64,000 bases of DNA from Streptomyces sp. NBC_00271 (GTDB lineage Bacteria; Actinomycetota; Actinomycetes; Streptomycetales; Streptomycetaceae). The notes under the pieces were generated by a model. The model saw nothing but the letters and a program-made list of their open reading frames with translations, searched no databases and had not been told where the DNA came from. Below are positions 9,246 to 19,453 of this stretch, in pieces (position 1 is the first letter of the stretch; every line of letters starts with the position of its first letter). The translations under genes and the position numbers were made by a program. The stretch lies in NCBI RefSeq assembly GCF_036178845.1, contig NZ_CP108070.1, positions 2,046,001-2,110,000 of the forward strand, given 5' to 3'.

Positions 9246-9663
9246 ATCCCCGGGCAGCACGCACCAGTTCGTCGGCATCGTGCTGGTCTCCCACAGCGCC
9301 GCCGTCGCCGCCTCGGTCGCCGAGCTGGCGACCGGACTCGCGGGCGGCGACACGACCGCTCCCGTGGCCGCGGCCGGCGGCACGGTGGACGGCGGTCTCG
9401 GCACCAGCGCCGAGCTGATCTCCGCGGCGGCCGCCTCGGTGGACCGCGGCGCCGGGGTCGCCTTGCTCACCGATCTGGGCAGCGCGGTCCTCACCGTGAA
9501 GGCCCTGCTGGCGGAGGGGGACGAGCTCCCCGACAACAGCCGCCTGGTGGACGCGCCCTTCGTCGAGGGCGCGGTGGCCGCGGTCGTCACGGCCTCGACC
9601 GGAGCCGACCTCGCGGCGGTCGAGGCGGCGGCCGCGGAGGCGTACACCTACCGGAAGGCGTGA
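9238..9663 (+). CDS. dhaM: Dihydroxyacetone kinase phosphoryl donor subunit DhaM
   Basis: 141 aa, consisting only of the mannose-type EIIA-like domain. IVLVSHSAAVAASVAELA near residue 15 contains the phosphorylatable histidine. GTSAELI and GVALLTDLGSA complete the fold signature. Longer DhaM proteins carry extra HPr and EI-like domains; this one does not, so it must take phosphate from the general EI/HPr proteins. It starts 8 bp inside dhaL, indicating translational coupling and a single KLM transcript. Confidence 0.93.
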   Translation: MSESPGSTHQFVGIVLVSHSAAVAASVAELATGLAGGDTTAPVAAAGGTVDGGLGTSAELISAAAASVDRGAGVALLTDLGSAVLTVKALLAEGDELPDNSRLVDAPFVEGAVAAVVTASTGADLAAVEAAAAEAYTYRKA

Positions 9664-9680
9664 GGGCAGAGGCTGGAGCG

Positions 9681-9813
9681 TGTGAGTGCGCGGGGCCGGG
9701 GGGTGCGAGTGCGCGGGGCCGGGAGGTGTGATCGCCCGGGCCGGGAGGTCTGAGCTCGGGGCCGGAAGGCCTGAGCGCCGGGTCGGAAGGTCTGAGCGCT
9801 GAGGCACGAAGGC
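9681..9813. repeat. Imperfect 22-24 bp tandem repeat, about 6 copies
   Basis: Immediately after dhaM, units such as CTGAGCGCCGGGTCGGAAGG and GCGAGTGCGCGGGGCCGGGA recur about six times with drift. Each unit contains a GGGCCGGGAGGT-like core. The array fills the gap between the convergent dhaM and tetR-family genes. Confidence 0.7.
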
Positions 9814-9861
9814 CTCGGCGGCCGGGCCTCGACCGCGGTCGGCCGGTGCCCGGTCCAGTCC

Positions 9862-10533
9862 TCAGGCGAGCCCTGCCGCGACGATGGCGAGGGCCGAGCG
9901 CACGGTCGAGACCAGTTCGGCCTCCGCCACCACGGGGTCGGGCTGCTCCTCGTCGGTGCGCCACGCGTAGTGCTCGACCGCCGTGCGCAGGGCGCTGTTG
10001 AGCATGGCGGCCTGGATCTCCGAGCGCAGGTCGACGGCGGGCAGGCCGGCTCGGTCGGCGAGGGCGCGGGCGAAGACCGGCTCGGCCTCGTCGTGCGCCT
10101 GGAGCCAAACGGCGCGCAGGCCCGGCTCGGTCCGGGTCAGTCTCATCAGCGCCCGGATCTTGGGGAGGTGTGGTCGGGGCATCGAGGGGTCACCGGTCGT
10201 GGCCGCCCGTTCCAGGGCGTCCTCGAGCGGCCGGCCGGGGCGCCATTCCCGCAGCGAGGCGGCTATCGCGTCGATCCCGGCCGCGAACAGCGGGCTCACG
10301 CAGCTTTCCTTGCTCGGAAAGTAACGCCACACGGTCCGCGCGGAGACCCCGACGGCCTGCCCGATCTGCTCCCCGGTGGTCGCGGCCACCCCTTGGGCGA
10401 CGAACAGTTCCACCGCGGCGCGGGCGATCTCCAGCCGGATCTCGGCCTTGCGCCGCTCGGTCAGCGGCGGCCGACCCGTACGGCCATGTCCCCGGCCCCG
10501 GCCGGGGGGTTCGGTGATCGCGCCGTCCGGCAC
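9862..10533 (-). CDS. TetR-family transcriptional regulator
   Basis: 223 aa. An N-terminal Gly/Arg-rich leader is followed by a TetR helix-turn-helix at about residues 28-72 (IARAAVELFVAQGVAATT, then VGVSARTVWRYFPSKESC). A variable ligand-binding domain ends in VSTVRSALAIVAAGLA. It is divergent from the SDR gene at 10699. The region between them holds a near-perfect palindrome (10613-10639), so it probably represses itself and the SDR until a small molecule binds. The ligand is unknown. Confidence 0.92.
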   Translation of the reverse strand: MPDGAITEPPGRGRGHGRTGRPPLTERRKAEIRLEIARAAVELFVAQGVAATTGEQIGQAVGVSARTVWRYFPSKESCVSPLFAAGIDAIAASLREWRPGRPLEDALERAATTGDPSMPRPHLPKIRALMRLTRTEPGLRAVWLQAHDEAEPVFARALADRAGLPAVDLRSEIQAAMLNSALRTAVEHYAWRTDEEQPDPVVAEAELVSTVRSALAIVAAGLA

Positions 10534-10612
10534 TGGCGACTCCCTCGACTCGACGACGGGCGGCTGCCGCCCGGGGCTGCCGCGATTCTAACGATCTCGA
10601 AAACGGCTCCAG

Positions 10613-10639
10613 ACTTTATGTCATTGAGAGACATTAAGT
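10613..10639. promoter_or_regulatory. Candidate TetR operator palindrome
   Basis: Left arm ACTTTATGTC (10613-10622) and right arm GACATTAAGT (10630-10639) are inverted repeats with one mismatch across a 7-base spacer. The site lies between the divergent TetR and SDR genes and is AT-rich against the local GC. Size and symmetry fit a TetR dimer or pair of dimers. Confidence 0.65.
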
Positions 10640-10698
10640 CGTACCGTGTGGCGCACGACGACCTCGTCGCACCACGCACGCACTTCTGGGAGCACGTC

Positions 10699-11463
10699 AT
10701 GAACACCACTGGACTGGCCGGCCGCAGCGTCATCGTCACCGGAGCAGGCTCCGGAATCGGGCGGGCCACCGCCCTGGCCTTCGCCGCGGAGGGCGCCCGG
10801 GTCCTGGTGGCCGACCTCAATGTCGAGGGCGCCGAGAAGGTCGTCGAGGAAATAGCGGCGGCCGGCGGCACCGCCGTGGCCGTGACGGGCGACCTGAGCG
10901 AGCAGGCCGTGGTCGACCGGGTGACCGCGACCGCCGTGGAGCAGTTCGGCGGGGTGGATGTATTGGTCAACAACGCCGGGATCATGGACCGCATGTCGGC
11001 AGCCGGTGAGGTAGGCGACGCGGAGTGGGAGCGGGTCATCCGGGTCAACCTCACCGCCCCCTTCCTGCTCACCCGGGCGGTGCTCCCGCACATGCTGGAG
11101 GCGGGCAAGGGCGCCATCGTGAACACCGCCTCCGAGGCGAGCCTGCGCGGCAGCGCAGCGGGCGCCGCGTACACCGCCTCGAAGCACGGCATCGCGGGCC
11201 TCACCAAGTCCCTCGCCGTGACGTACCGCAGCAAGGGCATCCGGGCCAACGCCATCGCCCCCGGCGGCACGAAGACCGCCATCACCGTGGACGCCGACCG
11301 CGACGCCCTCGGCCCGCAGGTCCTCGCCTCGTACATGGGCAACGTGGGCACCGCGGCCGAGGCCGAGGAGCAGGCCGCCGCCATCCTGTTCCTCGCCTCC
11401 GACGCGGCGAGCAACATCAACGGCGCGATCCTGCCCGTCGACAACGGCTGGTCGGCGGTCTGA
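10699..11463 (+). CDS. SDR-family NAD(P)-dependent oxidoreductase
   Basis: 254 aa classical short-chain dehydrogenase. The cofactor loop is TGAGSGIG near residue 15, followed by NNAG (VLVNNAGIMD). The catalytic Ser region is VNTASEASLRG and the Tyr-Lys pair is YTASKHG. The protein ends in the typical ILPVDNGWSAV. ATG at 10699 follows GGGAGCACGTC. An acidic residue after strand 2 (VADLN) suggests NAD(H) preference. The substrate is unknown. Divergence from a TetR gene with a shared palindrome suggests inducible expression. Confidence 0.9.
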   Translation: MNTTGLAGRSVIVTGAGSGIGRATALAFAAEGARVLVADLNVEGAEKVVEEIAAAGGTAVAVTGDLSEQAVVDRVTATAVEQFGGVDVLVNNAGIMDRMSAAGEVGDAEWERVIRVNLTAPFLLTRAVLPHMLEAGKGAIVNTASEASLRGSAAGAAYTASKHGIAGLTKSLAVTYRSKGIRANAIAPGGTKTAITVDADRDALGPQVLASYMGNVGTAAEAEEQAAAILFLASDAASNINGAILPVDNGWSAV

Positions 11464-11520
11464 CGTCCTCGAGCGCCGCTGACGCCCTCGAGCGCCTGAA
11501 GGCTCCGACACCGCGGCCGC

Positions 11521-12207
11521 TCAGCCGCCGCGCACGAACTCCCGGGCCAGTCGCTCACCCGCCGTCACGGCTGCCGCGTGATCCTGGATGGGCGACACCC
11601 GGGAGTTCTTGAAGGCGATGTAGGTGACCCCGGAACTCGTCCCGCCGCCGTGCGGGTCGGGGCGGATGCCGAGCGCCTTGGCGGTGGCGTACGAGGCCTC
11701 GCCGATGATTTCGTGCGGTCCGGTGTCGCCGACCACCGCGTACTGGACCCGGTCCTGGTAGATCACCGCGACCACCGAGCCGCCTCGGATGCCGTGGACG
11801 CGGTGGTCCCAGATGCCACTGGGCGTGGGCACCACGACGTACGGGAGGGTCTCGGCGCTCAGGTACCGCCCGTCGGACTGCTGATACGCGGTGGCCCCGG
11901 AGAAGAGCGGGTCGGTCCGCCCGTTGCACAGGAGACCGGGGCGGCCGTCGCAGTCGATGTCCATGTCCGCCTTCCAGAACACCGCGCCCCGCGTGCCGCA
12001 GACGGGAATCTCGGCGCGGCCGCCGGCGTCGGAGCGATAGCGCCCCTTCGAGACGGGCGCGCAGTCACGGACCTTGGCGAGCAGATCGGCGGCGCGCACA
12101 TTCCCCTCCCGCACCGCCACGGGCGCGCTCGGACGGGCGGCCGGAAACGGGGCGGGAGCGAGCAGGGCCACGCCGGCCGCGGCCAGGGTCAACGACTGAA
12201 CACGCAC
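11521..12207 (-). CDS. Secreted GH75 chitosanase
   Basis: 228 aa. GTG at 12207 follows GGAGAGGG and opens a short Sec signal peptide (LTLAAAGVALLAPAPFPAA). The mature region matches the GH75 endo-chitosanase family: AVFWKADMDIDCDGRPG contains the acidic cluster that supplies catalytic residues, then YVVVPTPSG, VAVIYQDRVQYAVVGDTGPH and EASYATAKALGI. These enzymes cleave chitosan outside the cell. The upstream region (12208-12260) is AT-rich and likely holds the promoter. An FN3 lipoprotein with a DasR-like site follows divergently. Confidence 0.88.
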   Translation of the reverse strand: MRVQSLTLAAAGVALLAPAPFPAARPSAPVAVREGNVRAADLLAKVRDCAPVSKGRYRSDAGGRAEIPVCGTRGAVFWKADMDIDCDGRPGLLCNGRTDPLFSGATAYQQSDGRYLSAETLPYVVVPTPSGIWDHRVHGIRGGSVVAVIYQDRVQYAVVGDTGPHEIIGEASYATAKALGIRPDPHGGGTSSGVTYIAFKNSRVSPIQDHAAAVTAGERLAREFVRGG

Positions 12208-12585
12208 GATAAAAGACCCTCTCCTAGGGGATATTGACGGTGATTTAGCAAAATTTGGCGTGTTTCTGACGGTGCGTCCACTGGGAAGGGGCCGGACGGT
12301 GCACGGCGGGCCCGACGGCGGCACGACGGCGTCACGGCGGATTCCACGGGCACACGGCGGATTCGGCGGGTGCATTGCGGCCGAGAGCCCGAGCCGTGGT
12401 GGACCCGGGCTTCTCGACCGCCCTCGCCGGCGCGGCATCAGCGACGACAGCGGTCCGCGCCGTGGGCGCGAACTCCCCTGTCGAGAGGGTGAGTTCACAC
12501 CGCGTCAGGCATCAGCATACGTAGCCCGAGGACGGTCCGACGAACGGCCACCGCCCCCTTGATGTGGCCGCGCCAGGCGTGTCTT

Positions 12586-12601
12586 ATAGGTACAGACCAA
12601 T
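12586..12601. promoter_or_regulatory. DasR-like (dre) half-palindrome upstream of FN3 gene
   Basis: ATAGGTACAGACCAAT agrees with the dre consensus (AGTGGTCTAGACCACT type) at about 11 of 16 positions, best on the right half. It lies 23 bp before the FN3 start codon. This is a weak match on its own; the neighbouring chitosanase makes a chitin/GlcNAc link plausible. Confidence 0.35.
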
Positions 12602-12623
12602 CCCGTCGAGGGAAGGCAGGCCG

Positions 12624-13628
12624 GTGCGACGCGTTTCCCTTGGGTTGATCTGCGGCTCGCTGCTCGTCCTCACCGCGTGCGGAGGAGGTAGGGGAGCCGA
12701 CGCCGGGGGCGAGCGGCTGCCCCCGGCCCCGATGGGGGTCACCGCGACGGCGGGCAGCGCGACCAGCGTGCACGTCATGTGGAACCGCGTCTCCGGGGAC
12801 GTGAAGGTCACCGGCTACGAGGTGTACCGCGGCACCACACGGGTCGAGCGGGTGCCCGGCGACGAACACATGGTGGACGTCACCCGACTGGCCCCGTCCA
12901 CGAAGTACGTCTTCACGGTCCGCGCCCTGAACGCCGACGGGAACCCCGGACCCCCCAGCGAGCCGGCGCGCGCCACCACACCGGTCGCGGCCGCCGCCGA
13001 CCGCACGCCCCCGACCCGCCCCGGACGCCCGCACGGCAGGGCCGTCGGGAGCCGGGCGGCCCAACTGGAGTGGTCGGCGTCGACGGACGCCCGGGGCGTG
13101 GTCTCGTACGACGTCTACCAGGGCGGCTCGAAGATCCACAGCGTGGGCGGCGGACAGACGGCGACCGTCGTCACCGGGCTGAGACCCGCCACCGCGTACG
13201 CCTTCACCGTGCGAGCCCGCGACGCGGCGGACAACCTCTCCCCCGCGAGCGCCGCCGTCCGGCTCACCACCGCGCCGGGCGCGGACGACGGCCGCGGCAC
13301 CGCGCCGACCGGGTTCCGCGCGACCTCCCACCGCACGGACGGGGCGTACTACCTCGACCTGTCCTGGCTGCCGCCGCGGACGGACGGGGTGATCACGGAG
13401 TACCGGATCGACCTGGACGGCCGACAGGCGACCTCACTCGTCTGGGGCGGCACACCGCCCAGCGGCAGGGCCACCTACAGCTTCTACGTGGGACGGGAGG
13501 CCGGGGTCGCATACCGGGTGCGGATCAGGGCGAAGCTGCCGGACGGCACCTGGGGCGGGTTCTCGGCGGAGCGGACGGTGACGACGGGCTCCGCCACGAG
13601 TGGGAACGCCAGCACCACCCCGAAATAG
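12624..13628 (+). CDS. Fibronectin type III domain lipoprotein
   Basis: 334 aa. GTG at 12624 follows GGAAGG. The lipobox LTACGGG places the lipidated Cys near residue 19, so the protein is anchored on the outer face of the membrane. Three FN3 domains follow, at about residues 35-125, 140-225 and 235-325, recognisable from W/YEVYR strands, LAPSTKYVFTVRALNADG and LRPATAYAFTVRARDAADN. No catalytic domain is present. Streptomyces FN3 modules usually accompany polysaccharide-binding or degrading proteins, and the chitosanase next door suggests a chitin/chitosan-related surface role, but that is inferred. Confidence 0.88.
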   Translation: MRRVSLGLICGSLLVLTACGGGRGADAGGERLPPAPMGVTATAGSATSVHVMWNRVSGDVKVTGYEVYRGTTRVERVPGDEHMVDVTRLAPSTKYVFTVRALNADGNPGPPSEPARATTPVAAAADRTPPTRPGRPHGRAVGSRAAQLEWSASTDARGVVSYDVYQGGSKIHSVGGGQTATVVTGLRPATAYAFTVRARDAADNLSPASAAVRLTTAPGADDGRGTAPTGFRATSHRTDGAYYLDLSWLPPRTDGVITEYRIDLDGRQATSLVWGGTPPSGRATYSFYVGREAGVAYRVRIRAKLPDGTWGGFSAERTVTTGSATSGNASTTPK

Positions 13629-13649
13629 GCGAACCGTAGGCTCACCCCT

Positions 13650-14582
13650 GTGCCCCATAGCGAACCCGATGCCTCGACGGCTCCCCTGGACATCTCCCTG
13701 CTGCGCACCTTCCTCGCCGTGCACCGCGCGGGGTCGTTCACGGCGGCCGCGCGGCTGCTCGGGCTGTCCCAGCCGACGGTGACGACGCAGATGCGGTCAC
13801 TGGAGGAGCAACTGGGACGGGAGCTGTTCGAACGACAGCCACGGGGCGTGGTGCCCACGTCGGTGGCGGACGAACTCGCCGCGGAGGTCGCCGCGCCCCT
13901 GGACGCGCTCGCGGCGGTCGCGGACCGCCGCGGCACCGGCGCCGGCCGGCCGCCGGACCCAGTGCACCTGGCGGGCCCGGCCGAGCTGCTATGCACGCGC
14001 GTCCTGCCCGCGCTGGCGCCGCTGACCGCACAGGGCGTACGTCTGCGCGTCACTCCCGGCCTCACCGACGAGCTGCTGGACGGGCTGCGCGGCGGCCGCT
14101 TCGACCTGGTCATCGCCACGACCCGGCCGCGCGGTCGTACCCTGACCGCCGTGCCGCTGATGGACGAGGAGTTCGTGCTCGTCGCCGCCCCGTCGTGGGC
14201 CGAGCGCATCGACCCGGCCCGAGTGGCGGCCGAGGGGCCCGCCGCGCTGCACGGGGCACCCCTGGTGACGTACGCCGAGGATCTGCCCATCGCCCGGCGC
14301 TACTGGCGGCACGTGTTCGGCGTACGGCTGACCGGCCAGGCGTCCATCACGGTGCCCGACCTGCGGGGCGTACTGGCCGCGGTGGTCGCGGGCGCCGGGA
14401 TCACCGTGCTCCCCCGGTATCTCTGCCTCGACGCGCTGGCCTCCGGTGCCCTGGTGCCCCTGCTGTCCCCCGAGGAACCGCCCATCAACACCGGGTACCT
14501 CACCCAGCGGCCGGGCGCGTCGGACAACCCGCATGTGGCGGTTGTCCGAGAGCGGCTGCTTCAGGCGGGCCGCACGTGGTGA
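13650..14582 (+). CDS. LysR-family transcriptional regulator
   Basis: 310 aa. The N-terminal winged helix-turn-helix reads LLRTFLAVHRAGSFTAAARL followed by LSQPTVTTQMRSLEEQLG, the standard LysR form. The effector domain follows (GRFDLVIATTRP; GAGITVLPRYLCLDAL). GTG at 13650 is 21 bp after the FN3 gene stop without a clear ribosome site. Its target is not obvious because no gene is divergent from it. Confidence 0.9.
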   Translation: MPHSEPDASTAPLDISLLRTFLAVHRAGSFTAAARLLGLSQPTVTTQMRSLEEQLGRELFERQPRGVVPTSVADELAAEVAAPLDALAAVADRRGTGAGRPPDPVHLAGPAELLCTRVLPALAPLTAQGVRLRVTPGLTDELLDGLRGGRFDLVIATTRPRGRTLTAVPLMDEEFVLVAAPSWAERIDPARVAAEGPAALHGAPLVTYAEDLPIARRYWRHVFGVRLTGQASITVPDLRGVLAAVVAGAGITVLPRYLCLDALASGALVPLLSPEEPPINTGYLTQRPGASDNPHVAVVRERLLQAGRTW

Positions 14583-14583
14583 T

Positions 14584-14715
14584 GGCGGATGACAGATAGC
14601 AGCTAGCAGATAGCAGATAGCAGATAGCAGCTGACGGATGACAGGTACCAGATGACAGACGACAGATATCGTCATCCGCCATCCGCCATCCGCCATCCGC
14701 CATCCGCCATCCGCC
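14584..14715. repeat. Heptamer tandem repeats inside a 10-bp inverted repeat
   Basis: The segment opens with GGCGGATGAC (14584-14593) and carries several AGATAGC/AGATGAC-type heptamers. Its perfect inverted copy GTCATCCGCC (14671-14680) follows, continuing as six exact ATCCGCC units (14674-14715). The whole can fold back on itself. It begins 2 bp after the LysR stop and fills the gap to the next promoter. Confidence 0.85.
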
Positions 14716-14902
14716 CAGACAGAATCACCAGCGAAACGCGGGGACTCATCCGCCGGACGAACGAATTCGTCACCTGCCCGGTCCCCGTCCACGTGCGCCC
14801 CGAGCCTGAGGCGCATTGGCTCTCCCTGAGGCAGCACGGGCCTTTCCAATCCTCGGCGGCGCATGGGATGTACCGCCAACCGTGCCGCTGGAGGGCAGTC
14901 CT

Positions 14903-15478
14903 ATGCGTACTTCTCAGATATCGTTCCGCTCCGGCCTGACCGTGGCCGCCGTCGCTGCGCTTCCGCTCACCCTGACCGCTCCGTCGGCCGCCGCCTTCGG
15001 TTCGGGGATCTCGGTGAGCACCAGCGGGTCCAGCGTCTCGGTCACCACCAATTCCTGCCCGAGCAACGGCAGCAGTTTCGGCGGCGCCTCGCTGCTCGCC
15101 AATGGGCAGGTGAACTTCTCCCAAGGCCGCCAGATGCCGTTGTCCGGAACGAGCGCCACACAGTCGGCGGTCTGGTCCAACGTCAGCGCCGGCACCTATA
15201 CCGTCATCGTGGTCTGCCAGGACGGGACGACGGCCGGTACGCAGTCCGTCATCGTCTCGGCCAGCGCGGTCCCCAAGGTCACCAAGACCCCCAGCATCTC
15301 CTCGACCTCCTTGCCCTCCGTGCCCTCCTCACCGCCGCTCGGCGTGTTGGGCGGTCTCGGCGGGTCCACCAAGGACTACAGGACCGCCACGCTGGTGGGC
15401 GGCGGCGTGCTGGTGGGGTCGGGCGTCGTGGCAACCGCCTGGTACCTGCGGCGCCGGGCCAAGCCCCACCGGCTCTGA
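14903..15478 (+). CDS. Secreted, C-terminally membrane-anchored protein, unknown function
   Basis: 191 aa. ATG at 14903 follows GGAGGG. A Sec signal peptide (LTVAAVAALPLTLTAPSAAA) ends near residue 30. The mature part is Ser/Thr/Gly-rich with an Ig-like beta pattern (VSAGTYTVIVVCQDGTTAGT) and two cysteines. A Pro/Ser spacer leads to a C-terminal transmembrane helix (TATLVGGGVLVGSGVVATAW) and a basic RRRAKPH end. No LPXTG motif is present, so it is held by the helix rather than by sortase. The pattern is common among Streptomyces surface proteins. Function unknown. Confidence 0.8.
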   Translation: MRTSQISFRSGLTVAAVAALPLTLTAPSAAAFGSGISVSTSGSSVSVTTNSCPSNGSSFGGASLLANGQVNFSQGRQMPLSGTSATQSAVWSNVSAGTYTVIVVCQDGTTAGTQSVIVSASAVPKVTKTPSISSTSLPSVPSSPPLGVLGGLGGSTKDYRTATLVGGGVLVGSGVVATAWYLRRRAKPHRL

Positions 15479-15557
15479 TCCCGGGGCCCGTAGCACCGGC
15501 GGCCGTCCGTCCGACTCCGGTCCGTTGGACGGCCGACTCCGGTCGAGGGGACGGCCC

Positions 15558-16100
15558 CTACTGCTCGTCGAGGTGCTCGAACTCGTCCAGAGCATGCGTC
15601 AGCCACTGGGTCCAGAAGGTCTCCAGGTCGATCCCGGCCCGCAGCACCAGATGCCGCAGCCGGTCCTGGGGAGCGTCCTTGCCGGGCGGGAAGTCGCGCT
15701 CCTGGATCTCCTCGTACTCGGCCAACTGCCTTTGGTGCAGGTCGAGATGGCGGCGCAGGTCCGTCGCGATGCCCGCGGTGCCGACGACGGCCGAGGCGCG
15801 CAGCCGCAACAGCATCGTGTCCCGCATGGGCTTCGGGTCCTGGGACGCGGAGGTCCAGCGGGCCAGTTCGTCGCGGCCCGCCGGCAGCACCTCGTAGCTC
15901 TTCTTCTGTCCCCGGGCCGGCTGTTCGGACGGCAGGGCGCGGATGTAGCCCTCGGACTCCAGTCTTCCCAGCTCGCGATAGATCTGCTGATGCGTCGCCG
16001 ACCAGAAGTAGCCGATCGACTTGTCGAACCTCCGGGTCAGTTCGAGGCCCGACGACGGCTTCTCGAGCAGGGCGGTGAGGATCGCGTGCGGGAGTGACAT
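15558..16100 (-). CDS. PadR-family transcriptional regulator
   Basis: 180 aa. The N-terminus is a PadR winged helix (HAILTALLEKPSSGLELTRR, then IYRELGRLESEGYIRALPSE), followed by a C-terminal four-helix dimerisation domain of the Vir-type PadR group. ATG at 16100 follows AGGATGACCCC. It lies 65 bp downstream of fadH on the same strand. PadR proteins typically repress an adjacent detoxification or catabolic gene; no clear operator was found. Confidence 0.9.
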   Translation of the reverse strand: MSLPHAILTALLEKPSSGLELTRRFDKSIGYFWSATHQQIYRELGRLESEGYIRALPSEQPARGQKKSYEVLPAGRDELARWTSASQDPKPMRDTMLLRLRASAVVGTAGIATDLRRHLDLHQRQLAEYEEIQERDFPPGKDAPQDRLRHLVLRAGIDLETFWTQWLTHALDEFEHLDEQ

Positions 16101-16165
16101 GGGGTCATCCTAGGGACGCCGGACCGAGGCCCCGGGCGCGACCGCTCCGGCCGCGCCTCGGCCGG

Positions 16166-18250
<2,085 letters not shown>

Positions 18251-18403
18251 CAATGACGGAGGTCACTCGACGAGGGCCAGCCCCGCTCCGTGACGAGGGC
18301 CGGCCCCGCTCCGTGACGATGGCCGACGCCGCTCCGTGGCGACGGGCAGGCCTGCTCCGCGGCGACGGGCGGGCCCGGGTGCTCGCCGAGCCCGCCTCGC
18401 AGG

Positions 18404-19189
18404 TCAGGCCGCCCGCGGCGGCCTGGTGCCGATCACGACGTTCGCGTACAGCTCGTCGGAGGCGGCCAGCGTGGCGGTCAGACCGCCGCGGGCGAAGGCC
18501 TCGACGGCCGCGGGGGCCTGGCGCTCGCTGGTCTCGACCAGGAGGCAGCCGCCCGGGGCCAGCCAGCGGGGCGCCTCGGCGGTGACGCGGCGCAGGACGT
18601 CGAGGCCGTCCGCGCCGCCGTCGAGGGCGACGAGCGGTTCGTGGTCGCGGGCTTCCGGCGGCAGCAGGCCGACCTCGTGCGTGGGAACGTACGGCACGTT
18701 GGCGGTGAGGACGTCGACGCGGCCGCGCAGGGCGTCGGGCAGGGCCTCGAACAGGTCGCCCTGGTGGACGTGTCCGCCGAAGGGTGCGACGTTGCGGCGC
18801 GCGCAGCGCACGGCGGCCGGATCGATGTCCGCGGCGTGCAGTTCGGGCCCGCCGAGGGCGGCGGCCAGCGCGGCACCCACCGCGCCGGAGCCACAGCACA
18901 GGTCCACGACGAGGGCGGCGCCGCGCGCACGGGCCACGGCCTGGTCGACGAGGAACTCCGTACGGCGGCGGGGTACGAAGACGCCCGGCTCGACGACGAT
19001 GCGCAGGCCGTGGAACCGGGCCCAGCCGAGGACGTGTTCGAGGGGGAGTCCCGAGACGCGCCGGTCCACCATGACGGTGACCTCGTCCGGGGTGCGGGCG
19101 GTGGAGAGGATCAACTCCGCCTCGTCCTCGGCGAAGACACAGCCCGCAGAGCGGAGCGCGGCGACAACGGAATCGGAAAGAGGGGGCAT
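18404..19189 (-). CDS. PrmC/HemK-like protein N5-glutamine methyltransferase homologue
   Basis: About 261 aa from ATG at 19189; an upstream in-frame GTG at 19237 is possible but has no better ribosome site. A PrmC-type N-terminal helical part (GLPLEHVLGWARFHGLRIVV, VFVPRRRTEFLVDQAV) precedes a class I methyltransferase core (VVDLCCGSGAVGAALA; ANVPYVPTHEV). The catalytic NPPY tetrad reads NVPY here, and the protein is an extra copy rather than the housekeeping PrmC next to prfA, so its substrate may differ from release factors. It lies between fadH and the divergent MarR gene. Confidence 0.82.
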   Translation of the reverse strand: MPPLSDSVVAALRSAGCVFAEDEAELILSTARTPDEVTVMVDRRVSGLPLEHVLGWARFHGLRIVVEPGVFVPRRRTEFLVDQAVARARGAALVVDLCCGSGAVGAALAAALGGPELHAADIDPAAVRCARRNVAPFGGHVHQGDLFEALPDALRGRVDVLTANVPYVPTHEVGLLPPEARDHEPLVALDGGADGLDVLRRVTAEAPRWLAPGGCLLVETSERQAPAAVEAFARGGLTATLAASDELYANVVIGTRPPRAA

Positions 19190-19418
19190 GGGAGCCGAGA
19201 AGCCTTTCGGTGAGGCGAAGGGCGCTCTCGCGGTCACCTAGAGGCGGCGATCCGCAGGGTCCTGAGGTGAGAGCACCCGACCTGACACAGCGGTAATGGG
19301 TCTCACCTCCTCGGCAACTCCCGGGCTGGGGTGGTCCGCAGCCAGGACGGTCACCTTACAGGAAGGGCCGGACGGCGATGGAGGCGCTCCCTCGCCTCGC
19401 GCCGGACGCGGAGCACCA

Positions 19419-19435
19419 AGTTGTACTATGCAACT
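19419..19435. promoter_or_regulatory. Candidate MarR autoregulatory operator
   Basis: AGTTGTAC and ATGCAACT flank one T as an imperfect dyad (AGTTG...CAACT exact), ending 18 bp before the MarR start codon. It shares ATGCAACTAG with the palindrome at fadH. Confidence 0.6.
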
Positions 19436-19453
19436 AGAGAGGAAGGAGCTCCC

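Noticed and set aside
14903..15478. Sortase-anchored or chaplin-like surface protein
   Set aside because: No LPXTG/LAXTG signal and no chaplin repeat; the C-terminal helix alone anchors it.
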